From JBIOHJ01 sp044448905 (GTDB taxonomy: Bacteria > Bacteroidota > Bacteroidia > AKYH767-A > OLB10): DNA of 7,650 nucleotides. How positions within the stretch are numbered: position 1 is the stretch's first letter; every line of letters starts with the position of its first letter. Location of the stretch: contig JBIOHJ010000142.1 of assembly GCA_044448905.1 (NCBI GenBank), positions 1 to 7,650 on the forward strand, in the 5' to 3' direction. Positions 1 to 6,293 of the stretch are shown piece after piece. The position numbers and the translations under genes were made by a program. Under the pieces are notes generated by a model. The model was not told where the DNA came from. It ran no database searches and worked only from the letters and a program-made list of their open reading frames with translations.

Positions 1-15
1 ATTTTCGTAGATCGC

Positions 16-672
16 TTAATTTGTTGCTTCATTCAGGAATTCAAGCAATGGCAACATGGCTTTATGAACATCTGAACAAAGCGTGAAGATATTTTCAGAT
101 AAGAGTTTTTCATCTCCTAAATAATTATCAACAATAAAGCTGGTGTACTTCAGCAATTCGATGTCCGGAAAATTTTTATCAAAGCCTTTTGGCGGTAATT
201 TCAATTTTACATCGGAAAGTTTTCCGAAATATTTTTTAAATGATTTTCCCGATAGAATTTTTTTGAATTTTTTTGTGTTATAGAAAATCTCTTTGCGTAT
301 TTCTCTCAGGTCATCCGGTTCGGGCATCCATCTGCCTCCGGCAACAAACGTATTTCCCGGCTCAACCTGTATATAAAAACAGGCTTTGTCTGATTTTCTT
401 CCTCCTTCGTCAACCACTGCACCGAAATTTGTTTTGTACGGAGCTTTATTTTTTGAGAACCGCACATCACGGTAAATGCGGAACATACAGTCTTTTGCCT
501 TCGCGTCTTTCAGCTTCGGGTCGTTTTTACTTAATGCGGAGATAAGATTGTTTACAAAAATTTCGAAATCGTTTTTAGCCGTTTCATATTTTGCACGGTT
601 GTTTTCAAACCAAATACGGTTGTTGTTTTTCTTTAATGATTTCAGAAAATCTAATGTTGATTTTTGAAGCAT
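16..672 (-). CDS. DUF2461 (TIGR02453-type) family protein
   Basis: A 218-residue protein of the DUF2461 family, whose biochemical role is not established as far as I know. The family signature is visible in order: an N-terminal FLKSLKKNNNRIWFENNR segment (about 9-26), then CMFRIYRDVRFSKNKAPYK (about 62-80), GGRWMPEP (about 112-119) and LKYTSF (about 174-179). Length is normal for the family (about 220 aa). There is no signal peptide or membrane segment, so it is probably cytoplasmic. I chose the ATG at 672-670, which gives MLQKSTLDF. An in-frame TTG three codons upstream (681-679) would add only MKY. The gene is divergent from serS across a gap of about 130 bp, and a TAATTTTG promoter-like core sits 19 nt before this ATG. 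The stop is at 16-18, so the gene is complete. Family assignment is confident; function is unknown. Confidence 0.9.
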   Translation of the reverse strand: MLQKSTLDFLKSLKKNNNRIWFENNRAKYETAKNDFEIFVNNLISALSKNDPKLKDAKAKDCMFRIYRDVRFSKNKAPYKTNFGAVVDEGGRKSDKACFYIQVEPGNTFVAGGRWMPEPDDLREIRKEIFYNTKKFKKILSGKSFKKYFGKLSDVKLKLPPKGFDKNFPDIELLKYTSFIVDNYLGDEKLLSENIFTLCSDVHKAMLPLLEFLNEATN

Positions 673-691
673 ATATTTCAAATTTTGGTTT

Positions 692-699
692 CAAAATTA
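692..699 (-). promoter_or_regulatory. Candidate Bacteroidota -7 promoter element for the DUF2461 gene
   Basis: Read on the minus strand this is TAATTTTG, an exact match to the Bacteroidota TAnnTTTG -7 element. It ends 19 nt before the ATG at 672, so a start site a few bases downstream would leave a short leader. I see no clear -33 TTG box at the expected distance. AT-rich DNA can produce such matches by chance. Confidence 0.4.
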
Positions 700-742
700 A
701 ATAAAGTTCAGTGTTGGAATATTTTTAGCATAAAACTTCCGT

Positions 743-770
743 CCTTGAACTTTAAACCTTAAACCTTGAG
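743..770 (+). repeat. Four-unit tandem heptamer repeat, consensus CYTTRAA
   Basis: Four consecutive 7-bp units in perfect register: CCTTGAA, CTTTAAA, CCTTAAA, CCTTGAG. The flanking heptamers (CTTCCGT before, CCATTTC after) may be decayed units. The array lies between the divergent DUF2461 and serS genes, ending 9 nt before the TACCTTTG promoter core of serS. A similar array with the same period and orientation occurs at 4004-4024. Confidence 0.6.
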
Positions 771-779
771 CCATTTCTC

Positions 780-787
780 TACCTTTG
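780..787 (+). promoter_or_regulatory. Candidate Bacteroidota -7 promoter element for serS
   Basis: TACCTTTG matches the TAnnTTTG element exactly and lies 16 nt before the serS ATG. This is a common arrangement of a -7 element and a short leader in this phylum. A TTG at 766-768 inside the heptamer repeat is too close (11 nt) to be a standard -33 box. Confidence 0.5.
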
Positions 788-803
788 CTAAAAATTTCAG
801 AGG

Positions 804-2093
804 ATGTTACAGATTTCTTTTTTGCGTGATCATAAAGATGACGCTTTGAAACGGCTTGCTGTTAAAAATTTTACCGATACTGCTTTAATTGAAAATGCTC
901 TGCTGATTGATGAACATCGCAGAAAAACGCAGACAGAGCTCGATAATCTTCTTGCTGCACAAAATACATTGGCAAAACAAATTGGTGATTTGTTCAAAAG
1001 CGGGAAGGCTGCAGAAGCTAATGATTTGAAAAATAAAAGCACCGCGTTGAAAGAAAGCTCTAAAGCACTAAATGATCTATTAGAAAAAACAGAAAATGAT
1101 CTGCGCGAATTATTGATAAAAATTCCAAATGCTCCTTCATTAAAAGTTCAGAAAGGAAAAACTCCGGCTGATAATGAAGAAGTATATCGTAATAAAATTT
1201 CCTTCCCTGACCTCGGAAAAAATAATTTACCTCACTGGGAGCTCGCTTCAAAATACGACATCATTGATTTTGAATTGGGAAATAAAATTACCGGGGCAGG
1301 TTTTCCTGTTTACAAAGGAAAAGGAGCAAAGCTGCAACGTGCCCTGATAAATTATTTTCTTGACAAAGCATCATCACAAGGCTACAAAGAAGTGCAGCCA
1401 CCTACCCTGATTAATGAAGCCTCGGGATTTGGGACAGGGCAATTACCCGATAAAGAAGGGCAGATGTATCATGTCACAATTGATAATTTCTATCTTGCAC
1501 CAACGGCTGAAGTACCCGTTACAAACATTTATCGCGATGTAATACTTAAATCAGATGAATTGCCTGTAAAGCTTACAGCTTACACCCCCTGCTTCAGACG
1601 TGAAGCCGGTTCATATGGAAAAGATGTGCGCGGATTAAACCGTTTACATCAATTTGACAAAGTTGAAATTGTACAGATACAGGATCCCGAAAAATCGTAT
1701 GATACGCTAGAAGAGATGAAAGAGTATGTTGCTTCGCTGGTTGAATCTCTGGAATTGCCTTTTCGAATTGTAAGACTTTGCGGAAGCGATATGAGTTTTG
1801 CATCAGCACTTACTTACGATTTTGAAGTTTACTCCGGTGCGCAGCAAAAATGGCTCGAAGTAAGTTCGGTTTCAAACTTCGAATCGTTCCAGGCGAATCG
1901 TTTGAAATTACGTTACCGTGAAGGAAATAACAAACCCCAACTTGCCCACACACTAAACGGAAGCGCTTTAGCGTTACCTCGTATAGTAGCAGCGTTGCTT
2001 GAAAATAATCAAACTGAAAACGGAATTACTATTCCGAAAGTGTTGATTCCTTATACCGGATTTGAATTGATTGATGATTTTTTAAATGGATAA
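804..2093 (+). CDS. serS: Seryl-tRNA synthetase
   Basis: A cytoplasmic class II aminoacyl-tRNA synthetase that charges tRNA-Ser (and tRNA-Sec where present) with serine using ATP. It has 429 residues; E. coli SerS has 430. Residues 1 to about 108 form the Lys/Glu/Leu-rich helical hairpin (coiled coil) that grips the tRNA long variable arm. The catalytic domain follows: the region after GAGFPVY (164-170) through about 210 covers motif 1, TAEVP (234-238) is the serine-binding loop, FRREAGSYGKDVRGLNRLHQ (264-283) is motif 2, and LNGSALALPRIVAALLENNQ (384-403) is motif 3. VSSVSNFESFQANRLKLRYR (353-372) is also typical. No key residue appears missing. The ATG at 804 matches the usual N-terminus (MLQISFLRD). 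The last 8 nt overlap the start of the TPR gene, suggesting co-transcription and possibly translational coupling. Confidence 0.98.
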   Translation: MLQISFLRDHKDDALKRLAVKNFTDTALIENALLIDEHRRKTQTELDNLLAAQNTLAKQIGDLFKSGKAAEANDLKNKSTALKESSKALNDLLEKTENDLRELLIKIPNAPSLKVQKGKTPADNEEVYRNKISFPDLGKNNLPHWELASKYDIIDFELGNKITGAGFPVYKGKGAKLQRALINYFLDKASSQGYKEVQPPTLINEASGFGTGQLPDKEGQMYHVTIDNFYLAPTAEVPVTNIYRDVILKSDELPVKLTAYTPCFRREAGSYGKDVRGLNRLHQFDKVEIVQIQDPEKSYDTLEEMKEYVASLVESLELPFRIVRLCGSDMSFASALTYDFEVYSGAQQKWLEVSSVSNFESFQANRLKLRYREGNNKPQLAHTLNGSALALPRIVAALLENNQTENGITIPKVLIPYTGFELIDDFLNG

Positions 2094-3987
2094 AGAAAAT
2101 TTTTCAACACAGAGATACAGGGATACTGTGATCCCGGAGACCCCTCTCAGTGTAACTCTGTGCATATCCCGGTGCTTTCTGTGTTTCCTTTTTTTATTTT
2201 TCTTCACTTCCGTCTCTTTTTCTCAGCCCGGGGGTCAGACCAATCTCGATTTAGCAAATCAATATTTTTCTACAGGAGAATATGAAAAAGCCGTTGTGTA
2301 TTATGAGAAGCAATATAATGATGATCCGTTCGGGACATATGAAATGTATTTACGCTGCCTTGGTCTTTTGAAAGACTATGATAAGGCTGAAAAGCTTATC
2401 AAAAAGCAGATGAAAAAAACCCCGGCTGATGTTACTTTGTTTGTTGACCTTGGCAAATTATATTTTTCAAATAACGATCCGGATAAATCCAAACAGCAAT
2501 TTGATAAAGCCATCAAATCGGTTCAGCCAGATGTTGGACAAATCATTAATCTCGGAAATGCCTTTGTTGAAATTCAGGAATTTGACCGCGCCATTGAAAC
2601 TTATTTGTACGGAAAGAAAATCCTCCAGGGAATTTATCCGTTCAATTTTGAACTGGCAGAATTGTATGCCCAAAAAGGCGATCAGCAAAAGATGATTGAT
2701 GAATACCTCGATGTGCTGAATTATAACGAACAGTATTTTCCCAACCTTCAGGCAATTCTTCAGAACAAAATTGCAAATGATATTACGGGAGCAATGAGCG
2801 ATTTACTCCGTAAAAGTTTATTGAGAAATATTCAAAAAAATCCGAACCGCCCTGTTTACAATGAACTTTTGTACTGGCTGTTCATACAGGAAAAAGATTT
2901 CGAGTCGGCTTTAATCCAGGCAAAAGCTATGGATAAGCGATTCAGCGAAAATGGCGACCGTGTAATTATTCTCGGCAGGTTATGTGTTTCGAATTCCGAT
3001 TATGCTGCTGCCGAAAAATGTTTTCAGTATGTTGTTGATAAAGGAGAAAGTGGTTCCAATTATATTTCTGCCCGGATTGAGCTGGTAAATGCAGCCAACA
3101 AAAAAATTACATCAGCCAATAATCCGTCACGCACCGATCTCGAAAAACTTGAAAAAGATTATTCAACTACATTGGCACAACTTGGAAAAAATGCAGTTAC
3201 TGCGCCATTAATTTCAAACTATGCACACCTGAAAGCATTTTATCTTGATAAAATTGATGATGCCATTTCCTTGCTTGAAGAAACCATAAATCTTCCGGGA
3301 ATTGCCCCGCAATTTAAAGCGGAATGTAAGCTGGAGCTTGGTGACATTTACATTTTTAAAGGCGAGGTTTGGGAAGCAGCGCTGCTGTACGGGCAGGTGG
3401 ACAAAGATTTTAAACACGATGCTATTGGGAGGGAGGCAAAATTCCGTAACGCACGGTTGTCATATTACCTCGGTGAATTTGACTGGGCTGCCGCGCAATT
3501 GAATGTGTTAAAAGCTGCCACATCACAGCTTATTTCAAACGATGCGTTGTCACTAGCACTATTGATTATGGACAATACGGGGATGGATTCGATAATTGAC
3601 CCATTATTGATATACTCTCGTGCTGATTTGCTCGAATTCAGAAACCAGGATGATTTGGCTCTGAGTACTCTCGATTCAGTTCTTTCCATTTTCCCGCACC
3701 ATTCGATTGTTGATGAAGTGTGGTTTAAAAAGGCAGAAATATTTTTGAAAAAAGGAATGAACGATACTGCTGCTGTTTACCTCAACAATATTGTAGAAAA
3801 ATATCCTGATGATATTTTAGCGGATGATGCATTATTCAAGCTGGGAGATTTATACGAAAATCAAATGAACAACAAACCGAAGGCAATGGAGCTTTACGAA
3901 ATGCTTCTCACAAAATACCCCGGAAGCTTGTTTGTTGTTGATGCGCGTAAACGATTTAGGAATTTAAGGGGGGATAAAGTGAATTGA
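2086..3987 (+). CDS. Secreted tetratricopeptide-repeat protein
   Basis: A 633-residue exported protein made almost entirely of TPR helical hairpins, probably a periplasmic or outer-membrane-associated scaffold; its partner is unknown. A hydrophobic stretch at about 30-45 followed by SVSFS|Q (cleavage near 46/47) is the signal peptide. TPR-like units are visible at about 54-81, 117-145, 153-181, 257-285, 294-320, 413-440, 449-478, 543-575 and 580-613; the last ones resemble BamD/YbgF-type repeats (ALFKLGDLYE, LLTKYPGS). The ATG at 2086 overlaps serS by 8 nt and gives an unusually long n-region of about 29 residues, encoded largely by a CACAGAG-type inverted repeat (2106-2185). There is no later Met before residue 87. 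An in-frame GTG at 2128 would give a more ordinary leader, so the start is uncertain. From memory, serS, a TPR gene and a DUF4286 gene are also adjacent in some Flavobacteriia. Confidence 0.88.
   Translation: MDKENFSTQRYRDTVIPETPLSVTLCISRCFLCFLFLFFFTSVSFSQPGGQTNLDLANQYFSTGEYEKAVVYYEKQYNDDPFGTYEMYLRCLGLLKDYDKAEKLIKKQMKKTPADVTLFVDLGKLYFSNNDPDKSKQQFDKAIKSVQPDVGQIINLGNAFVEIQEFDRAIETYLYGKKILQGIYPFNFELAELYAQKGDQQKMIDEYLDVLNYNEQYFPNLQAILQNKIANDITGAMSDLLRKSLLRNIQKNPNRPVYNELLYWLFIQEKDFESALIQAKAMDKRFSENGDRVIILGRLCVSNSDYAAAEKCFQYVVDKGESGSNYISARIELVNAANKKITSANNPSRTDLEKLEKDYSTTLAQLGKNAVTAPLISNYAHLKAFYLDKIDDAISLLEETINLPGIAPQFKAECKLELGDIYIFKGEVWEAALLYGQVDKDFKHDAIGREAKFRNARLSYYLGEFDWAAAQLNVLKAATSQLISNDALSLALLIMDNTGMDSIIDPLLIYSRADLLEFRNQDDLALSTLDSVLSIFPHHSIVDEVWFKKAEIFLKKGMNDTAAVYLNNIVEKYPDDILADDALFKLGDLYENQMNNKPKAMELYEMLLTKYPGSLFVVDARKRFRNLRGDKVN
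2106..2185. repeat. CACAGAG-type imperfect inverted repeat inside the TPR gene leader
   Basis: The outer arms are 2106-2125 (begins AACACAGA, ends GGGATA) and 2165-2185 (begins TATCCC, ends TCTGTGTT). They are complementary over 8 outer and 6 inner bases with a mismatched middle. The right half also reads as degenerate units of about 10-11 nt beginning at 2146 (CTCAGTGTAA, CTCTGTGCATA, TCCCGGTGCTT, TCTGTGTTTCC). The style resembles dispersed ACACAGAG/CTCTGTGT repeats I recall from intergenic DNA of environmental Bacteroidota, but no second copy is in this window. It sits just after the serS stop and inside the coding frame of the TPR gene. Confidence 0.6.
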
Positions 3988-4003
3988 GTTCGAGATTTTC
4001 ATT

Positions 4004-4024
4004 CCCTAAACTTTAAACTTCAAA
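4004..4024 (+). repeat. Three-unit tandem heptamer repeat, CYTTRAA-like
   Basis: Three 7-bp units in register: CCCTAAA, CTTTAAA, CTTCAAA, followed by CTAACCT, which runs into the TTG start of the DUF4286 gene. The array fills half of the 43-nt gap after the TPR gene. It shares period, orientation and the exact unit CTTTAAA with the array at 743-770. Confidence 0.55.
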
Positions 4025-4030
4025 CTAACC

Positions 4031-4333
4031 TTGTTCATCTACAACATCACCATAAATATCAATAACTCCGTTCATGACGAATGGTTGGAGTGGATGAAAA
4101 CCATTCATATTCCTGATGTGATGAGCACCGGCATGTTTATCGAAAACAGGATTTATAAAGTGCTGGCTGATGAAGACACTAGCGGCACTACATATTCGGT
4201 ACAGTATGTTTGCAAAGATTTAAGTGATTATGAAAAATACTGTCAGCAATTTGCTCCCGATTTACAGGAAGCGCATGCAAAAAAATATAAAGATAAATTT
4301 GTCGCCTTCCGCACTTTACTCGAAGTGATTTAA
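4031..4333 (+). CDS. DUF4286 family protein
   Basis: A 100-residue small cytoplasmic protein of the DUF4286 family, function unknown. Recognisable features are the N-terminus MFIYNITININ, the segment HDEWLEWMKTIHIPDVMSTG (about 15-34), the TYSVQY strand (54-59) and the C-terminal KFVAFRTLLEVI (89-100). The order strand-helix-strand-strand-helix-strand suggests a ferredoxin-like fold of the dimeric alpha/beta-barrel type; that is my inference. The start is TTG: an in-frame TAA at 4007-4009 closes the frame upstream, no ATG lies between it and 4031, and the next Met (residue 22) would delete the conserved first strand. It follows the TPR gene by 43 nt and precedes the DUF1571/LysM gene by 29 nt, so it is probably in the same operon. 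TAACCTTG at 4026-4033 resembles a promoter core but overlaps the start codon, so it cannot easily serve this gene. Confidence 0.9.
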   Translation: MFIYNITININNSVHDEWLEWMKTIHIPDVMSTGMFIENRIYKVLADEDTSGTTYSVQYVCKDLSDYEKYCQQFAPDLQEAHAKKYKDKFVAFRTLLEVI

Positions 4334-4362
4334 CCCCAAAAAGTACGCTCTCCTTAAAATTT

Positions 4363-5205
4363 ATGAAAAAAATATTCCTGTTGATTTTTTTATTCAGCAG
4401 TTTGTTTTCCCATTCGCAGCATGATAAAGCCCATGATATTTTCAGTAAAATGATGAAGGCTATGGATAACGTTCAAACGTGCAGTTTCGTGGTTGATGTA
4501 AACGAAAGGATAAAAGGCGTAATGAAACACGATGAGTATGTTATTAAGCTCAATGCAAAACCTTATAAGGTATATGTGTACAGCATTATTCCAAATCCCG
4601 GTGCCGAGGCGCTGCTTATTAAAGGAGAAAATCACGAGAAGGCTGTTATCAATCCAAACCGTTTCCCCATTCCAACTTTAAACCTGAGCCCTTATCACAA
4701 CCTCCTTCGGAGAAATCACCAATATACGATATGCCATTTTGGTTTCGAATATATTTCGGATATATTGAACGGTTATATGAAAAAATTTGGCGAAACATTT
4801 TATTCTTACATGTACCCCGATGCCGATGTGACATGGAAAGGGAAAAGCTATTACCAGCTGGTGATTGAAAATAAAAATTTCGGTTACGAAAATTATACTG
4901 TGAAGCCAGGGGAAAATCTTGTTAAGATTGGAGAAAAACTTATCGTGAACGATTACATGATACTTGAAGCAAATCCACATTTGAAAAACTATGATGATGT
5001 AAAACCGGGACAAGTAATTAAAGTTCCCAATTCATTCGGAAAGAAAATAATTTTTTATGTGGATAAAAATTCGTTCCTGCCCATGGTGCAGATTATTTAT
5101 GATGATAAAGGGCTTTATGGAAGAGTTGAATTCAGCAGCTTTGTTTTAAACCCTGTTTTTACAAAAGATGATTTTTCGAAAGAGAATAAAAAGTATGGAT
5201 TTTAA
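4363..5205 (+). CDS. Secreted DUF1571 (LolA-like) protein with an internal LysM domain
   Basis: A 280-residue exported protein. Residues 1-18 are a signal peptide (MKKIFLLIFLFSSLFSHS|Q). The mature part resembles DUF1571, a family I associate with the LolA/LolB outer-membrane lipoprotein-carrier fold: an N-terminal helix (about 21-36), then strand-rich sequence with CSFVVDVNERIKG (40-52), YVIKLNAKPYKVYVY (59-73) and EALLIKGEN (82-90). A LysM domain lies at about 178-222 (YTVKPGENLVKIGEKLIVN ... LEANPHL ... VKPGQVIKVPN) between YYQLVIENKNF (163-173) and the C-terminal strands KIIFYVDKNSFLPMVQIIYD (228-247) and GRVEFSSFVLNP. LysM domains bind N-acetylglucosamine in peptidoglycan, so a periplasmic, wall-associated role is inferred. 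The substrate is unknown. The ATG at 4363 gives an ideal signal peptide. It is the last gene of the plus-strand cluster. Confidence 0.85.
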   Translation: MKKIFLLIFLFSSLFSHSQHDKAHDIFSKMMKAMDNVQTCSFVVDVNERIKGVMKHDEYVIKLNAKPYKVYVYSIIPNPGAEALLIKGENHEKAVINPNRFPIPTLNLSPYHNLLRRNHQYTICHFGFEYISDILNGYMKKFGETFYSYMYPDADVTWKGKSYYQLVIENKNFGYENYTVKPGENLVKIGEKLIVNDYMILEANPHLKNYDDVKPGQVIKVPNSFGKKIIFYVDKNSFLPMVQIIYDDKGLYGRVEFSSFVLNPVFTKDDFSKENKKYGF

Positions 5206-5212
5206 AAAAGTA

Positions 5213-5229
5213 TTTGCCGCTACAGCAAA
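5213..5229 (-). terminator. Weak hairpin in the convergent gap, possible terminator
   Basis: TTTGC (5213-5217) and GCAAA (5225-5229) form a 5-bp stem with a 7-nt loop in the 31-nt gap between the converging DUF1571/LysM and SPOR genes. On the minus strand the hairpin lies 8 nt after the SPOR stop and is followed by TACTTTTTT, as in an intrinsic terminator. The stem is short and has only two G-C pairs. The plus-strand side has no good T-run. Confidence 0.3.
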
Positions 5230-5236
5230 CCAAAAA

Positions 5237-6229
5237 TCAAAATTTTCCTTTATACACCCACGCACCTTCAATAATTTCATTTTGAAAAGCAGACAAATTA
5301 TTTTTTGCCTCTTCACTATTCGAAAACGAAGCCGCGCTCACCATGGTGAGTCCGGCAGCATTTTTGCCGATAATAAAAGCATCAAAACCTTTTGATTTTA
5401 ATTCAGCTTCCAACTTAACCGCATTTTCTTCAATACGGAAACAACCGGCAATGATGTAAAAATTATTTTTTGATGCCGGGCTCGTTACGGCAACCGGGGT
5501 TTCTTTTGCAGGAAAATTATTCTCTGTTTCAACTGCCGGTTCTTCTGTTACAGCGGCTGGAACTTCGGTATTAATTTCGGGAGCGATATTATTTTCGGCA
5601 GCGGGCTTCACAACCACTGGTTCGGCTTTTTGTTCTGTTACCGGAAGGAGGCTGCTGAATTCGGTATTCACACGCGGAATAATTTTTGGAATCATCAGTA
5701 TCAAAGCAAATACTGCTGCCGCGGGAACCAACTTCATCCACCGGACTTTTCCGGATTTTCTTTCTGCTGAATCGGATTCATTCGTTTGAAAAGTAAGAAC
5801 AGTTTCGTCAGCCTGCTTCACAGTTGCATGAACCATTGAAAGCCCGTAAGACTCGTACAAATAATTTTGTGAAAGGTCGGGCGCGAACTGAATATTTTTT
5901 TCAGCATCAAAATAAAATGCTCCCACTTTCTCAACCATAAATCGCTGTCCTGCATTCAGCGAATCAAATAATTCACCGGTATAATTTTTTATTTCATCGC
6001 AGGCTGCCGCATACGCGATTTGTTTTTCCTGCGCTATATGGTGTGCAAGCAAACCGTCATTGTTTTTAAGCGCTGCATTAAAAGCTATCCTGCGCGAGGG
6101 CGGATATAAAATGTTTTTTGCAGCATTCACCTGCGCACCTTTGCGGTCAGCAACAAACCCTCCAAAATCAGGAATGATTACGCAATCGTGGTCGTAAAGA
6201 AGCGAGTGGATATGAAAATCTATTTTCAA
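5237..6229 (-). CDS. HU-CCDC81-like / transmembrane / SPOR domain protein
   Basis: A 330-residue single-pass membrane protein. Residues about 1-135 resemble the tandem HU-like (CCDC81-type) domains found in Bacteroidota SPOR proteins: LLYDHDCVIIPDFGGFVA (10-27), SRRIAFNAALKNNDGLLAHHIA (45-66), VEKVGAFYFD (99-108). One hydrophobic helix (about 166-183, after KVRWMK) is followed by a Pro/Glu/Ala/Val-rich linker (about 188-254) and a SPOR domain (about 255-328, NNFYIIAGCFRIEENA ... VSAASFSNSEEA). SPOR domains bind denuded septal glycan in the periplasm. Lys/Arg on the N-terminal side of the helix suggest a cytoplasmic HU part and a periplasmic SPOR part. The start is taken as TTG at 6229-6227, because no ATG precedes the conserved LLYDHDCVI block and the next Met is residue 98. 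It lies 64 nt downstream of kdsB and is probably co-transcribed with it. Confidence 0.88.
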   Translation of the reverse strand: MKIDFHIHSLLYDHDCVIIPDFGGFVADRKGAQVNAAKNILYPPSRRIAFNAALKNNDGLLAHHIAQEKQIAYAAACDEIKNYTGELFDSLNAGQRFMVEKVGAFYFDAEKNIQFAPDLSQNYLYESYGLSMVHATVKQADETVLTFQTNESDSAERKSGKVRWMKLVPAAAVFALILMIPKIIPRVNTEFSSLLPVTEQKAEPVVVKPAAENNIAPEINTEVPAAVTEEPAVETENNFPAKETPVAVTSPASKNNFYIIAGCFRIEENAVKLEAELKSKGFDAFIIGKNAAGLTMVSAASFSNSEEAKNNLSAFQNEIIEGAWVYKGKF

Positions 6230-6293
6230 TTTACAGGGGTTGATGGTGCTAAAATAATATTAAAAATGACGGCAGGTACTCTTCATCAAAAAA

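Noticed and set aside
673..681. TTG start for the DUF2461 gene, adding MKY.
   Set aside because: The ATG three codons later gives the more natural N-terminus MLQKSTLDF; the difference is only three residues.
1060..1251. Minus-strand 63-codon open frame inside serS.
   Set aside because: It is a shadow of serS, with no independent signals and no recognisable product.
4026..4033. TAACCTTG as the promoter of the DUF4286 gene.
   Set aside because: It has one mismatch to TAnnTTTG and overlaps the start codon, so transcription from it would begin inside the gene.
4678..5013. A 111-codon open frame antisense to the DUF1571/LysM gene.
   Set aside because: It lies wholly within a well-supported gene, has no recognisable domain, and its composition is what antisense AT-rich coding sequence gives.
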